Below, piece by piece: positions 19,025 through 28,079 of a stretch of 64,000 nucleotides of DNA. The stretch's first letter is position 1. Each line of letters opens with the position of its first letter. The notes below the pieces were generated by a model. It was not told where the DNA came from and searched no databases. It saw only the letters and a list, made by a program, of their open reading frames with translations. This DNA comes from Janthinobacterium sp. 1_2014MBL_MicDiv (lineage in GTDB: Bacteria > Pseudomonadota > Gammaproteobacteria > Burkholderiales > Burkholderiaceae_D): the NCBI RefSeq assembly GCF_001865675.1, contig NZ_CP011319.1, positions 3,596,001 through 3,660,000 of the forward strand, in the 5' to 3' direction. A program made the position numbers and the translations under genes.

Positions 19025-19417
19025 ATGAACCGTCTATCCAAAACCGCCCTGACCTTGCTCATCGCCCTCGCCGCCAGCGGTGCCGCCAGCGCCGCCGACA
19101 CCCAGTTGACGGGCTGCGCCGCCAAGCGCGAAAGCATCCGCAGCGAATTGCGCCAGGCGCAGGAACAGGGCTTGTCCGACAAGGTCGCCGGCCTGACGCG
19201 CGCGCTCGACGAAGTCAACGCCCACTGCCGCGACAGTACCCTGGTCGAGCGCCACAACAAGAAAATCGTCAAGGCACAGGCCAAGGTAAACCAGACGGAG
19301 CGCTCGCTGCGCCTGGCCCAGGAAGCGAACAAGGAGCCGAAGAAAATCGCCAAGCTGGAAGGCAAGCTGGAAAAAGCCAGGGCCGAACTGGCCGCCCTGC
19401 AAGCCCAGCAGCCTTAG
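19025..19417 (+). CDS. DUF1090 family periplasmic coiled-coil protein
   Basis: Small exported protein of 130 aa: signal peptide to about residue 24 (ASGAASA), then a charged helical domain with two cysteines (GCAAKRESI and NAHCRDS) and a long C-terminal coiled coil rich in K, E, A and L. This layout matches DUF1090 (E. coli YqjC type), whose function is unknown. ATG 19025 follows CAGGAA. The 3' end overlaps the convergent mmsB gene by four bases. Confidence 0.8.
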   Translation: MNRLSKTALTLLIALAASGAASAADTQLTGCAAKRESIRSELRQAQEQGLSDKVAGLTRALDEVNAHCRDSTLVERHNKKIVKAQAKVNQTERSLRLAQEANKEPKKIAKLEGKLEKARAELAALQAQQP

Positions 19418-20307
19418 GCTTTCTCGCCCAGCATCTGGTAGATGCTGGAAAAATCCAGCGCGCCCGACCCCGCCTTGCTGTGCATGCTGTACAGATTGCG
19501 CGACAAGGCGCCCAGCGGCACCGCGGCGCCGCTGGCCAGCGCGCTTTCCACGGCCAGGCCCAGGTCTTTCAGCATCAGATCCACGCCAAAGCCGCCCGTG
19601 TAGCCACGCGACGCGGGCACGTTCTCGGCCACGCCCGGACACGGGTTGTACACCTCCAGGGTCCAGTTGCGGCCCGAGCTTTTCGCCATCACGTCCGACA
19701 CCACCTTCGGATCCAGGCCATTCGCCACGCCCAGGCGTATGGCTTCGCTGGTGCCGATCATGAGTATGCCCAGCAGCATGTTGTTGCAGATCTTGACCGT
19801 CTGGCCGCTGCCCGATGCGCCCGCGTGGAAGATGGCCTTGCCCATGGTTTCCAGGTAAGGGCGCGCCACCGCCAGCGCGGACTCCTCGCCGCCCACCATG
19901 AAGGTCAGCGTGCCGTTGGCGGCGCCCGCCGTGCCGCCCGAGACGCGGGCGTCCAGCATCGGCAAGCCCTTCTCCTGCGCCGCGCGGCCCACCTGGCGCG
20001 CCGCCTCGGTGGAAATCGTCGAGCAGTCGATCAGCAGGGTGCCGGGCCGCGCCTGCGCCAGGATGCCCGCCTCGCCAAGGTAGGCGACCAGCACGTGGCG
20101 GCTGGCCGGCAGCATGGTGATGACGATGTCGGCGGCCTGGATCGCGGCCCCCTGGTCATCGGAGACGAGGCCGCCGCCGTCGGCAAACTGCTTCACGCTG
20201 GCCGGCAGCAAGTCAAAGCCCGTGACGGCATGGCCGGCCCGCACGAGGTTTTGCGCCATGGGCAAGCCCATGTTGCCCAGGCCGATAAAAACGATGTTGC
20301 TGCCCAT
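19414..20307 (-). CDS. mmsB: 3-hydroxyisobutyrate dehydrogenase
   Basis: NAD-dependent dehydrogenase of 297 aa, oxidising 3-hydroxyisobutyrate to methylmalonate semialdehyde in valine degradation. The N-terminal Rossmann motif IGLGNMGLPMAQNLVRAGH is at residues 7-25, the substrate-binding DARVSGGTAGA at about 124, and the catalytic-lysine segment GQTVKICNNMLLG near 168. It lies 10 bp after mmsA, whose product uses its reaction product, so pathway and operon agree. Confidence 0.95.
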   Translation of the reverse strand: MGSNIVFIGLGNMGLPMAQNLVRAGHAVTGFDLLPASVKQFADGGGLVSDDQGAAIQAADIVITMLPASRHVLVAYLGEAGILAQARPGTLLIDCSTISTEAARQVGRAAQEKGLPMLDARVSGGTAGAANGTLTFMVGGEESALAVARPYLETMGKAIFHAGASGSGQTVKICNNMLLGILMIGTSEAIRLGVANGLDPKVVSDVMAKSSGRNWTLEVYNPCPGVAENVPASRGYTGGFGVDLMLKDLGLAVESALASGAAVPLGALSRNLYSMHSKAGSGALDFSSIYQMLGEKA

Positions 20308-20317
20308 GGCCGCCCCC

Positions 20318-21832
20318 TTATTTCATCGCAATGGTGGTGTTGACGCCGCTGCCGCCATCGTCCGGGGCAAACCAGCGCGCCGTGACGGTCTTGGTCTGCG
20401 TCCAGAAATACAGCGCCTGCTTGCCGTTCGGGCCCAGGTCGCCCAGTTTCGACGCGCGCGAGCCCGTGAAGCTGAAATAGGCGACGGGCACGGGAATGGC
20501 CACGTTGATGCCCACCTGGCCGACGTCGATCTCGTTCTGGAACTTGCGCCCCGCCCAGCCGGACGAAGTGAAGATCGAGGTGCCGTTGCCGTTCGGGTTG
20601 GCGTTGATGAAGGCGATGGCCTGGTCCAGCGTATCGGTCTCGACGACGCACATGGCGGGACCGAAAATCTCCTGCGTGTAGACGGAATTGGACGCTGCCA
20701 CCTTCGAGAAAATCGTCGGCCCCATGAAATTGCCGCCCTCGTAGCCCGCCACCTTGTGGCCGCGGCCATCGAGCAGCAGCTGCGCGCCTTCGTCCACGCC
20801 GGCCTGGATCAGCTTTTCCGCGCGCTGCATGGCGGCCTTCGACACCATCGGGCCCAGGTCGGCATCGCGGTCGCTGCCCGGCCCCACTTTCAGGGCCTTC
20901 GAGCGGGCGACGATTTCCGGCAGCCAGGAACGCGCCTCGCCCACCAGCACGACGACGGAATTGGCCATGCAGCGCTGGCCGGCCGCGCCGAAGGCGGCGC
21001 CGATCAGGTTATTGATGGCCTGTTCCTTGTTGGCGTCAGCCAGCACCACGCAATGGTTTTTCGCGCCCATCATCGACTGCGCGCGCTTGCCCGATTCGCT
21101 CGCGCGGCGGTACACATGCGTGCCCACGTGGGTGGAGCCGATGAAGGAGACGGCCTTGATGTCGGGATGGTCGCACAGCATGTTGACGACGTCGGCGCCG
21201 CCGTGCACGACGTTCAGGACGCCGGCCGGCAAGCCCGCCTGGTACATCAGCTCGACCAGGTACATCGACGAGGACGGGTCCTGCTCCGACGGTTTCAGCA
21301 CGAAGGTATTGCCGCAGGCGATGGCAATCGGGAACATGAAGCACGGCAGCATGACGGGGAAGTTGAACGCCGTGATGCCGGCGCCCACGCCCAGCGGCTG
21401 GTAGATATTGTAGACATCGACGCCGGTGGCCGCGTTTTCCGCGATCTCGCCCAGCTGCAGGGTGGCGATCGAGCACGCGTGCTCCACCACCTCCAGGCCG
21501 CGCATCACCTCCCCTTCCGCGTCGGGCAGGGTCTTGCCGTGTTCGCGCGTGATCAGCTCGGCCAAGGTAGCGATATTTTCGCGGATCAGGTGCTGGTACT
21601 TGAGCATGATGCGCATGCGCGCGGCCAGCGGCGTGTTGCGCCAAGTCTTGAACGCTTCCTTGGCCGTGGCGACGGCCAGGTTGACTTCGTCCGGCGTGGA
21701 AAACGGCACCTTGGCGACGATTTCCTGCGTGGCCGGGTTGACGACATCGCGCCATTCGGTGCTGTTCGATGCGTGATGCTTGCCGCCGATATGCAGGGGG
21801 ACGGCGGGGACTTGGGTCAGGGCTTGGTTCAT
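20318..21832 (-). CDS. mmsA: CoA-acylating methylmalonate-semialdehyde dehydrogenase
   Basis: Aldehyde dehydrogenase of 504 aa that converts methylmalonate semialdehyde to propionyl-CoA at the end of valine catabolism. The catalytic cysteine is C288 in FGAAGQRCMAN, a context characteristic of this subfamily; the NAD-binding segment FIGSTHVGTHVY precedes it. The ATG at 21832 is the normal family start (MNQ...VPLHIGGK); an upstream in-frame codon would read back into the binding-protein gene. It lies 26 bp downstream of the binding-protein stop and 10 bp before mmsB. Confidence 0.95.
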   Translation of the reverse strand: MNQALTQVPAVPLHIGGKHHASNSTEWRDVVNPATQEIVAKVPFSTPDEVNLAVATAKEAFKTWRNTPLAARMRIMLKYQHLIRENIATLAELITREHGKTLPDAEGEVMRGLEVVEHACSIATLQLGEIAENAATGVDVYNIYQPLGVGAGITAFNFPVMLPCFMFPIAIACGNTFVLKPSEQDPSSSMYLVELMYQAGLPAGVLNVVHGGADVVNMLCDHPDIKAVSFIGSTHVGTHVYRRASESGKRAQSMMGAKNHCVVLADANKEQAINNLIGAAFGAAGQRCMANSVVVLVGEARSWLPEIVARSKALKVGPGSDRDADLGPMVSKAAMQRAEKLIQAGVDEGAQLLLDGRGHKVAGYEGGNFMGPTIFSKVAASNSVYTQEIFGPAMCVVETDTLDQAIAFINANPNGNGTSIFTSSGWAGRKFQNEIDVGQVGINVAIPVPVAYFSFTGSRASKLGDLGPNGKQALYFWTQTKTVTARWFAPDDGGSGVNTTIAMK

Positions 21833-21858
21833 GTGAGGCTCCGTAAGGTGTTCGGTGA

Positions 21859-23076
21859 TTATTTCTTGACCAGGTTGCATGCGGCCGCATCCATCGGCTT
21901 GAAGGCCTGGTCGGCGGGAATGGTGGACAGCACTTTCAGGTAATCCCACGCGCCCTTCGATTCGGCCGGGGTTTTCACCTGCACCAGGTACATATCGTGG
22001 ATGACGCGGCCGTCGGGGCGGATCGAGGCATTGTTCATGACGGCGTCCTTGATCGGCAGCTGGCGCATCTTGTCGGCGACGATCTTCGAATCGTCGCTCT
22101 TCGCCGCTGCCACCGATTTCAGGTAGTGGTAGACGCTCGAATACACGCCCGCCTGCACCATGGTCGGCTTGGCGCCCTTGTTGAGCGCCTCGAAGCGCTT
22201 GGCGAACGCGCGGCTGCGGTCATCGTAGTCCCAGTAAAAACCGTCCGCATAGACGAGGCCCTGCGCCGTGTCCAGGCCCAGCGCATGCACGTCGGACAGG
22301 AACACGAGCAAGGCGGCCAGGCGCTGGTCCTTGCCGCTGCCGATGCGGAATTCGCGCGCCTGCTTGATGGCCGACACCGTGTCGGCGCCGCCGTTGGCCA
22401 GGCCGATCACCTGCGCCTTCGAGCCTTGCGCCTGCACCAGGAAGGACGAGAAATCGGACGCGTTCAGCGGATGGCGCACGGCGCCCAGCACCGTGCCGCC
22501 ATTGCGCTTGACGACATCGCTGGCGTCTTTTTCCAGCGAGTGGCCGAACGCATAGTCGACGGTGACGAAGTACCACGACTTCTGGCCCAGCTTCGTCAGC
22601 GCCGCCGCCGTGCCGGCCGCCTGCGAATACGTGTCGAACATCCAGTGGAAGCCGTTCGGCGAGCAGTCTTCATTGGTCAGGCGCCCCGTGGCGGGGCCGC
22701 TGAACATGGCGATGCCGCCCTTCTCCTTCATCAGCTTTTGCACGGACAGGGCCACCGAGGAATTGGTCAGGTCGGCGATGGCGTCGACCTTGTCGCGGTC
22801 GATCCACTCGCGCGCCTTCGAGGCGGCGATGTCGGCCTTGTTCAGGTGGTCGGCCGACAGGATTTCGATCTTCATGCCCTTGCATTCGGCTTTCAGGCAA
22901 TCCTCGACGGCCATCTGGCTGGCGACGACGGAGCCGCGCCCGCCCATGGCCGAATACGGGCCGGACATGTCGGTCAGGATGCCGACCTTGACGACGCCGT
23001 CGGAAATCTGCGCCTGCGCGCCGGTGCAGGACAGGGTGAGCGCCAGCGCGCCCAGGGCCAGAACGGTTTGTTTCAT
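21859..23076 (-). CDS. Branched-chain amino acid-type ABC substrate-binding protein
   Basis: Periplasmic binding protein of 405 aa, type 1 fold (LivK/Leu-Ile-Val family). Signal peptide ends near GAQAQ; the mature start GVVKVGILTDMSGPYSAMGGRGS is the family hallmark, and Cys pairs are at KAECKG/EDCLK and EDCSPNG. GGAGA lies just ahead of the ATG. It is the first gene of a three-gene operon with mmsA and mmsB, so a valine-related substrate or branched-chain acid is likely. No permease or ATPase gene is adjacent, so it must work with a transporter encoded elsewhere. Confidence 0.9.
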   Translation of the reverse strand: MKQTVLALGALALTLSCTGAQAQISDGVVKVGILTDMSGPYSAMGGRGSVVASQMAVEDCLKAECKGMKIEILSADHLNKADIAASKAREWIDRDKVDAIADLTNSSVALSVQKLMKEKGGIAMFSGPATGRLTNEDCSPNGFHWMFDTYSQAAGTAAALTKLGQKSWYFVTVDYAFGHSLEKDASDVVKRNGGTVLGAVRHPLNASDFSSFLVQAQGSKAQVIGLANGGADTVSAIKQAREFRIGSGKDQRLAALLVFLSDVHALGLDTAQGLVYADGFYWDYDDRSRAFAKRFEALNKGAKPTMVQAGVYSSVYHYLKSVAAAKSDDSKIVADKMRQLPIKDAVMNNASIRPDGRVIHDMYLVQVKTPAESKGAWDYLKVLSTIPADQAFKPMDAAACNLVKK

Positions 23077-23114
23077 GCTTGTCTCCAGGTGGATAAGTTT
23101 TCTTATATGTTTAG

Positions 23115-23127
23115 ATGCATTCTGCAT
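23115..23127. promoter_or_regulatory. Candidate LysR operator between the valine operon and its regulator
   Basis: ATGCA-TTC-TGCAT is a perfect palindrome in the AT-rich 119-bp interval between the divergent binding-protein and LysR genes. A further spaced TGCAT...ATGCA pair occurs nearer the regulator (about 23158-23182). LysR proteins commonly bind such dyads between divergent genes. Confidence 0.5.
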
Positions 23128-23195
23128 GTGTAAAAATATGCGCTCAAGTGAAATTAATGCATAATTCCTTTGCAAAAATGCACAAGGAGAAAAAA

Positions 23196-24113
23196 GTGCT
23201 CGATTGGGACAATGTACGGGTGTTTCTGGAGCTGACGCGCAGCGCCGGCCTCGTGGATGCGGCGAAAAAACTGGGCATCGACCATTCCACCGTGTCGCGG
23301 CGCATGCGCAAGTTCGAAGAGCAGGTGGGCACGCAGCTGTTCGACCGCAACTACGTGGGCTACCAGCTGACGCCGGAGGGCCACCGCCTGATGGAATACG
23401 CGGAAACGATGGAAAGCACGGTGTTTGCCGCCACCGAGGAGCTGGGCGAACATAACCGGCTGCTGTCGGGCCAGGTGCGCCTGGGCGCCACCGAGGGCTT
23501 CGGCGCCGTCGTGCTGGCGCCGCACCTGGCGCACTTTTGCGGGCGCTACCCGCACATCAGCGTCGACCTGATCGCCGTGCCCCGTTTCGTCAGCCTGTCC
23601 AAGCGCGAGGCGGACGTGGCCATCTCCATCGAGCGGCCCCAGTCCGGCCCCTACGTGGTGACGAAGCTGTCCGACTACCGGCTCAAACTGTACGCCACCC
23701 CAAGCTACCTGGCGCGCCATGCGCCGATCACCAGCGTGGCGCAACTGGCGCAGCACCCGATCATCGGCTATGTGGACGACCTGGTCTTCAGCGCGGAGCT
23801 GCGCTACATGGACAATGTGGCGCCCGACTCCCTGCGCGCGTTTCGCAGCACCAGCGTGATCGCGCAATACCATGCGGCGCGCGCGGGCCAGGCGCTGGCC
23901 ATCCTGCCCTGCTTCGTGGCGCAGCAATCGAACGAGCTGGTGCCCGTGCTCGACGGCGAGATCGACCTGCTGCGCGCCTTCTGGATGATCTCGCCGAGCG
24001 AGCGGCGCAACATCGCCCGGGTCAGCGCCCTGTGGAATTACCTGCGGACCGCCATCGAACTGAATCATGCCTACCTGATGGGAGAAACGGCCACGCCCAG
24101 CTGGCCCGCCTGA
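23196..24113 (+). CDS. LysR-family regulator divergent from the mms operon
   Basis: Regulator of 305 aa. I chose the GTG at 23196 because a perfect AAGGAG lies six bases before it and it starts directly at the LDWDNVRVFLELTRS helix; an ATG 18 bases upstream is also in frame. The winged helix-turn-helix reads DAAKKLGIDHSTVSRRMRKF, followed by a LysR effector domain (RLGATEGFGAVVLAP). It is transcribed divergently from the binding protein-mmsA-mmsB operon, which it probably controls in response to a valine catabolite. Confidence 0.9.
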   Translation: MLDWDNVRVFLELTRSAGLVDAAKKLGIDHSTVSRRMRKFEEQVGTQLFDRNYVGYQLTPEGHRLMEYAETMESTVFAATEELGEHNRLLSGQVRLGATEGFGAVVLAPHLAHFCGRYPHISVDLIAVPRFVSLSKREADVAISIERPQSGPYVVTKLSDYRLKLYATPSYLARHAPITSVAQLAQHPIIGYVDDLVFSAELRYMDNVAPDSLRAFRSTSVIAQYHAARAGQALAILPCFVAQQSNELVPVLDGEIDLLRAFWMISPSERRNIARVSALWNYLRTAIELNHAYLMGETATPSWPA

Positions 24114-24165
24114 ACCAGCCGCGGCGCGCTACACTGTCGCCACAGACTAATTAAAGGAGGATGCG

Positions 24166-24696
24166 ATGCTGATGGATGCCAGCCAGGCCGTACTGGTGAT
24201 AGTCGACCTGCAGGGCCGCTTGATGCCGGCCATCCACGACGCCGGCCTCGTGCTGGCACAAAACCTGCGCCTGGCAAAGATCGCCCGCCTGCTCGATGTG
24301 CCCGTGCTGGGCACGGAGCAGAACCGCCAGGGACTGGGGCCGAATGTGGAGGAAATCGCCGCGCTGTGCCAGCAGACCTTGCACAAGACGCATTTCGGCG
24401 CCTGTGCCGACGGCTTGCAGGCCATCCTGCCGCCCGGGCGCAGACAGATCGTCGTCACGGGCTGCGAAGCGCATGTCTGCCTGCTGCAGACGGCCATCGG
24501 CTTGCTGGAGCTCGGCTATGAGGTGATCGTCGCCATCGACGCCGTCGGCTCGCGCCAGGCGGCCAGCCGCGACGCCGCCCTGGCCCGCCTGGACAGGCTG
24601 GGCGCCCACCTGGTGACGGTCGAGATGCTGGCCTTCGAATGGGTGCGCGATTGCAAGCACCCGCGTTTCCGCGAAGTGCTGACGTTAATTAAATAA
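24166..24696 (+). CDS. Isochorismatase-family cysteine hydrolase
   Basis: Cytoplasmic alpha/beta hydrolase of 176 aa in the isochorismatase-like superfamily. The catalytic triad is visible as D14 (VIVDLQGRL), K74 (LHKTHFGAC) and C105 (GCEAHVCLLQTA), with the usual cis-peptide GCE segment. AGGAGG lies five bases before the ATG. The fold covers nicotinamidase-, N-carbamoyl- and ureido-hydrolases; the short length and lack of insertions fit the YcaC/YecD-like group, whose substrates are mostly unknown. It stands alone between a LysR gene and an unknown gene. Confidence 0.88.
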   Translation: MLMDASQAVLVIVDLQGRLMPAIHDAGLVLAQNLRLAKIARLLDVPVLGTEQNRQGLGPNVEEIAALCQQTLHKTHFGACADGLQAILPPGRRQIVVTGCEAHVCLLQTAIGLLELGYEVIVAIDAVGSRQAASRDAALARLDRLGAHLVTVEMLAFEWVRDCKHPRFREVLTLIK

Positions 24697-24804
24697 TACG
24701 CGAGGTTTAAGCCAGATCAAGCCCATCGACGCCCCATTTGCTAGCTTGGTAACAGCGCCGCCTTTCCGCGCGGTGCGCCTGTTCCAACCAGCAAGGGAGC
24801 CATC

Positions 24805-26682
24805 ATGGCCTACATCCTACGCGGCAAGCTGTGCGGCCTGATTTGCGCCGAGTGTCCTGAGCCGTTGTCCCACGTCACCGTGCGCCTGTACCGGCCGCGC
24901 GAGACGCAGAACGTCACGGCCCTGGCCGTGGCCAGCGCCAAGGAAACCTTCGCCATCCTCAGCGACGAGGAAGTGCAGGCCAAGGCCCCGTTCCTGCTGG
25001 CCGAGGCGCGTACGGATGCCGACGGCAACTACAGCTTCACCCTGGGCGACAACGAGCAATACCATGGCGAGGCCGTCGAGGTCGACATCCTGTGCCCCAG
25101 CGTGCCGCACCTGAAGCCGGGGCCGAAGGATCCCGTGCCGCTGCAGTTTTCCATCACCACCCTCCAGCCGCGCTGGCGCCAGGTCGACAATGATTTCCTC
25201 GCCGTCTGGGACTACTGCCTGCCGCAACGCTTCTGGTGCCTGGTGCGCGCCCGCTTCGGCGCCTGGACCATCTGCGGCCGCCTGCGCACCTGCGACGCGC
25301 CGCACACGCCGATCGCCGGCGCCACCGTGCGCGCGTTCGACGCGGACTGGCTGCAGGACGACGCGCTCGGCGACGCCGTCACCGATGCCACGGGCCGCTT
25401 CCGCATCGACTACCTGACGTCCGACTTCACGCTCACGCCGTTCTCGCCCTTCATCAACGTGGAATTTGCCAGCGGACCCGACGTGTATTTCACGGCGCAG
25501 CTGGGCAGCGTCACCATCCTGTCGGAAACCCAGGCCAACGGACGCCAGCCGGGCCGCGAAAACGTGGGCCACTGTTTCTGCGTAGAACTGTGTTCGAAAG
25601 ACGTCCTGCCGCCCGATGTGGAGGGCGTGCCCCACTGGCAGCAGGTGGAAGTGTTCGACATCCACCCGTTTCCCGCGCCGGCCGGCTTCTCGGCGCAAGG
25701 CTATGCGGGCGGCGCCGGCGCCTCGTATGTGTTCGGCGGCGGCGTCACCTTGAAAGGCAATTGCCCGCTGCGCAACAGCGCCATTCCCGCCAACCCGCTC
25801 GAATACCGCTTCCTCATCGGCGAATGGACGTGGCCGGGCGGCAGCGACGACCCCACGGCCCTGCCCTCGGTGGCGCCGGCCAGCCTGGCGCCGCTGACGC
25901 AAATCCTCGGCACCCATGTCGGCTATGTGTTTTACACGAATGGACTGGGCCTGGGCGACTCGGCACAGGTCATCGTCGATGCAGGCGACTTGAAGCCCGG
26001 CGGCTGGATACGCGTCGACGGCAAGCCCGTCACGGTGGACATGCGCGACGGCACGACGGCCACCGTCAACGTGGCGCCCAATATCTTCCTGCGCACCTTC
26101 GACTTGCTCACCGTAAATACGCCGGCCATCACCAGCCTGCATCCGGCCAAGCTGCCGGGCGGCTTGCCGCTGCCCGACGCGGGCCGCAGCCTGACGGCGG
26201 CCGAGAGCGAGCCGATACGCCGCTACCGCCTGGGCTTCGAGGTGCGCGACGGCACCAGCCTGGCGCCCGTGGCCAGCGACGGGCTCGATGCCATCGTCTT
26301 CGACAACTCGCCCGTCATCGTGGCGCTGGACCTGGAAGAGCTGCGCAGCAATGCCTGCAACCCCATCGCGGGCGGCCTCGTGCATATTCTGTACACGATC
26401 GACCATCCGCACCTGCGCTTTTTCAACATCACGATTTCCAACAACAATGGCATCCAGCATCCGCCGCCACCGATGCCGGCCGCCAGCTTCACGCCACCGC
26501 CGCCACCCGGCAATTATTTGTTCCGTGGCGGCGCGGGCGGGCCGCATCTGTCGGGCAACAATGGCGGCTTCCCCGTCAACGTGGCGCTCGATCCGCCATG
26601 CGCCTACCGCGTGGCCATCACATGGCAAACGCGGCACTACCTGGCATCGGCGCATAGCATAGACCGCCTCTACTGCAAATAA
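24805..26682 (+). CDS. Large unknown protein with transthyretin-like/carboxypeptidase-regulatory repeats
   Basis: Protein of 625 aa that I cannot assign to a characterised family. There is no signal peptide. The N-terminus has closely spaced cysteines (C10, C14 and C17). At least two beta-sandwich units of carboxypeptidase-regulatory/transthyretin type are suggested by the turn motifs TDADGNYSFTLGDNEQYHGEAVE (about 70) and TDATGRFRIDY (about 192), each following a strand such as VTVRLYRP or ATVRAFDADW. A Pro-rich, His-containing loop (HPPPPMPAASFTPPPPPG) precedes the C-terminus. AAGGGAG precedes the ATG. It is monocistronic as far as I can see, with a 215-bp GC-rich gap after it that shows only a short tandem duplication (GCTGGTCAG twice, 26883-26901). 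Confidence 0.6.
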   Translation: MAYILRGKLCGLICAECPEPLSHVTVRLYRPRETQNVTALAVASAKETFAILSDEEVQAKAPFLLAEARTDADGNYSFTLGDNEQYHGEAVEVDILCPSVPHLKPGPKDPVPLQFSITTLQPRWRQVDNDFLAVWDYCLPQRFWCLVRARFGAWTICGRLRTCDAPHTPIAGATVRAFDADWLQDDALGDAVTDATGRFRIDYLTSDFTLTPFSPFINVEFASGPDVYFTAQLGSVTILSETQANGRQPGRENVGHCFCVELCSKDVLPPDVEGVPHWQQVEVFDIHPFPAPAGFSAQGYAGGAGASYVFGGGVTLKGNCPLRNSAIPANPLEYRFLIGEWTWPGGSDDPTALPSVAPASLAPLTQILGTHVGYVFYTNGLGLGDSAQVIVDAGDLKPGGWIRVDGKPVTVDMRDGTTATVNVAPNIFLRTFDLLTVNTPAITSLHPAKLPGGLPLPDAGRSLTAAESEPIRRYRLGFEVRDGTSLAPVASDGLDAIVFDNSPVIVALDLEELRSNACNPIAGGLVHILYTIDHPHLRFFNITISNNNGIQHPPPPMPAASFTPPPPPGNYLFRGGAGGPHLSGNNGGFPVNVALDPPCAYRVAITWQTRHYLASAHSIDRLYCK

Positions 26683-26897
26683 GGCGTAAAAGCCTGCTGC
26701 GCGTCGCCACTGGCGGCCGGCGGTGCGCACGGTGTCGGCGCTCCTGTCTCGACGGCTCCGCCTTGGCGGCGCCATCTCGGCAGTCCCCCCTCGGCGGCCC
26801 CGTGCCTGGTACGGTTCCGCGCTTTGGGCCGGCGGGGGCGCCGGGCCTCGCTGCCGCTCGCTACGGCATGCCATGCGTTATTGCTGGTCAGGGCTGG

Positions 26898-28061
26898 TCA
26901 GAAATAGCGCACCCAGGCTTGCTTCGAGTTGCGCTTGTAGCGGGCAAAGGCGCGGCAGGGAAAGTACAGCACGGGCATCAAGGCCAGCGCCAGCAGCCAC
27001 ACTTGCCAGATGTGCTCGACACCATGGCGGTTGCCGTGCTTGGCGCCCAGCACGGCCGTCAGGGTCAGGCCGATGGCCAGCAGCAGGTACAGATGCAGCA
27101 GGTAATAAAACATGGGGGCGCCGCCAAACGTGGCGCAGGCGCGCGTGAACCAGTTATCGATGCGTTCCAGCCAGGCCAGACCCAGCAGGCCCAGGCCCAG
27201 GGTGAACAGCAGGAAGTCGAGCGACGGCGGATACTTGGTGAAATTAAGCATGCTCATGGCCGTGCGCAAGGCCGTGTCGCCCGCCACCCACGGCAAGGTT
27301 TCGCCATAGAGATTCAAACCGCGCAGCACGGCCAGCAGCAGCAAGCCGCCGCCGCCCAGGGCCAGCAGCCAGCGCCGCCTGGCCGCAGGAGCAAAGGCGC
27401 GGGCGTACAAGGGACCGGCCGCATAGCCGAGCACGATCACGCCTATCCACGGCAGCAGCGGATAGCTGACCTTGATCTTCATGGCGCCATCGGCCACCAG
27501 GTAGCCGCGCTGCAACAGCACCGTCAGCAGGTAATAGGCAACGCTGCCCTCTTCCGCGCGCAGTCCCGTGAGCACATGCTGGCCGGCGATCGTCGCCACG
27601 CCCAGCGCCACCAATAGCGGCACAGGCAATCGATGCAGCACGGCCAGCGCCATCATGGCCAGGCCGATGACCCAGATCACCTGCAAGTACAGCACGGCCG
27701 GTGGAAAGGCGCCGCTCCACGCGAAGTTGACGAACACGAGTTCCAGCACGACCAGCAGCAAGCCCCGCTTGAACAGGAAACCGGCCGCGCTGCGGGGGCC
27801 GGAAGCCGGGTGCGCATACAGCCAGGCCGACAGGCCCGTCAGGAAAACGAACATGGGCGCGCACACGTGGGCGGCCAGGCGCGTGAAGAACAGGGCCGGA
27901 TCGACGCTGGCAGCTTCCATCGGATCGCTTACCTGGTGGTGCAGGAAGACGGTTTCACGCACATGGTCGAACAGCATGATCAGCATGACGAGGCCGCGCA
28001 TCACGTCGATGACGGCAATGCGCGTGCGCAGGGTGGCGGGGAAAGTCAGTGGCATGGTCAT
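26898..28061 (-). CDS. DUF1624 / heparan-acetyltransferase-like integral membrane protein
   Basis: Integral membrane protein of 387 aa with roughly ten hydrophobic helices. The N-terminal RIAVIDVMRGLVMLIMLFDH segment, with a conserved His, and the PMFVFLTGLSAWLY motif match DUF1624 proteins related to the heparan-alpha-glucosaminide N-acetyltransferase catalytic domain, an acyl-transfer membrane family. ATG 28061 is chosen over an upstream TTG. It lies 18 bp after the TonB receptor stop and so is probably co-transcribed from its Fur-controlled promoter. Whether it modifies a siderophore or an envelope sugar is unknown. Confidence 0.78.
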   Translation of the reverse strand: MTMPLTFPATLRTRIAVIDVMRGLVMLIMLFDHVRETVFLHHQVSDPMEAASVDPALFFTRLAAHVCAPMFVFLTGLSAWLYAHPASGPRSAAGFLFKRGLLLVVLELVFVNFAWSGAFPPAVLYLQVIWVIGLAMMALAVLHRLPVPLLVALGVATIAGQHVLTGLRAEEGSVAYYLLTVLLQRGYLVADGAMKIKVSYPLLPWIGVIVLGYAAGPLYARAFAPAARRRWLLALGGGGLLLLAVLRGLNLYGETLPWVAGDTALRTAMSMLNFTKYPPSLDFLLFTLGLGLLGLAWLERIDNWFTRACATFGGAPMFYYLLHLYLLLAIGLTLTAVLGAKHGNRHGVEHIWQVWLLALALMPVLYFPCRAFARYKRNSKQAWVRYF

Positions 28062-28079
28062 TATTTTCAGAAACAGCAA

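Noticed and set aside
24817..26874. 685-aa frame opposite the 625-aa unknown gene
   Set aside because: The + strand frame has a good ribosome site, normal codon use and recognisable beta motifs; the minus frame is Arg/Ala/His-rich shadow.
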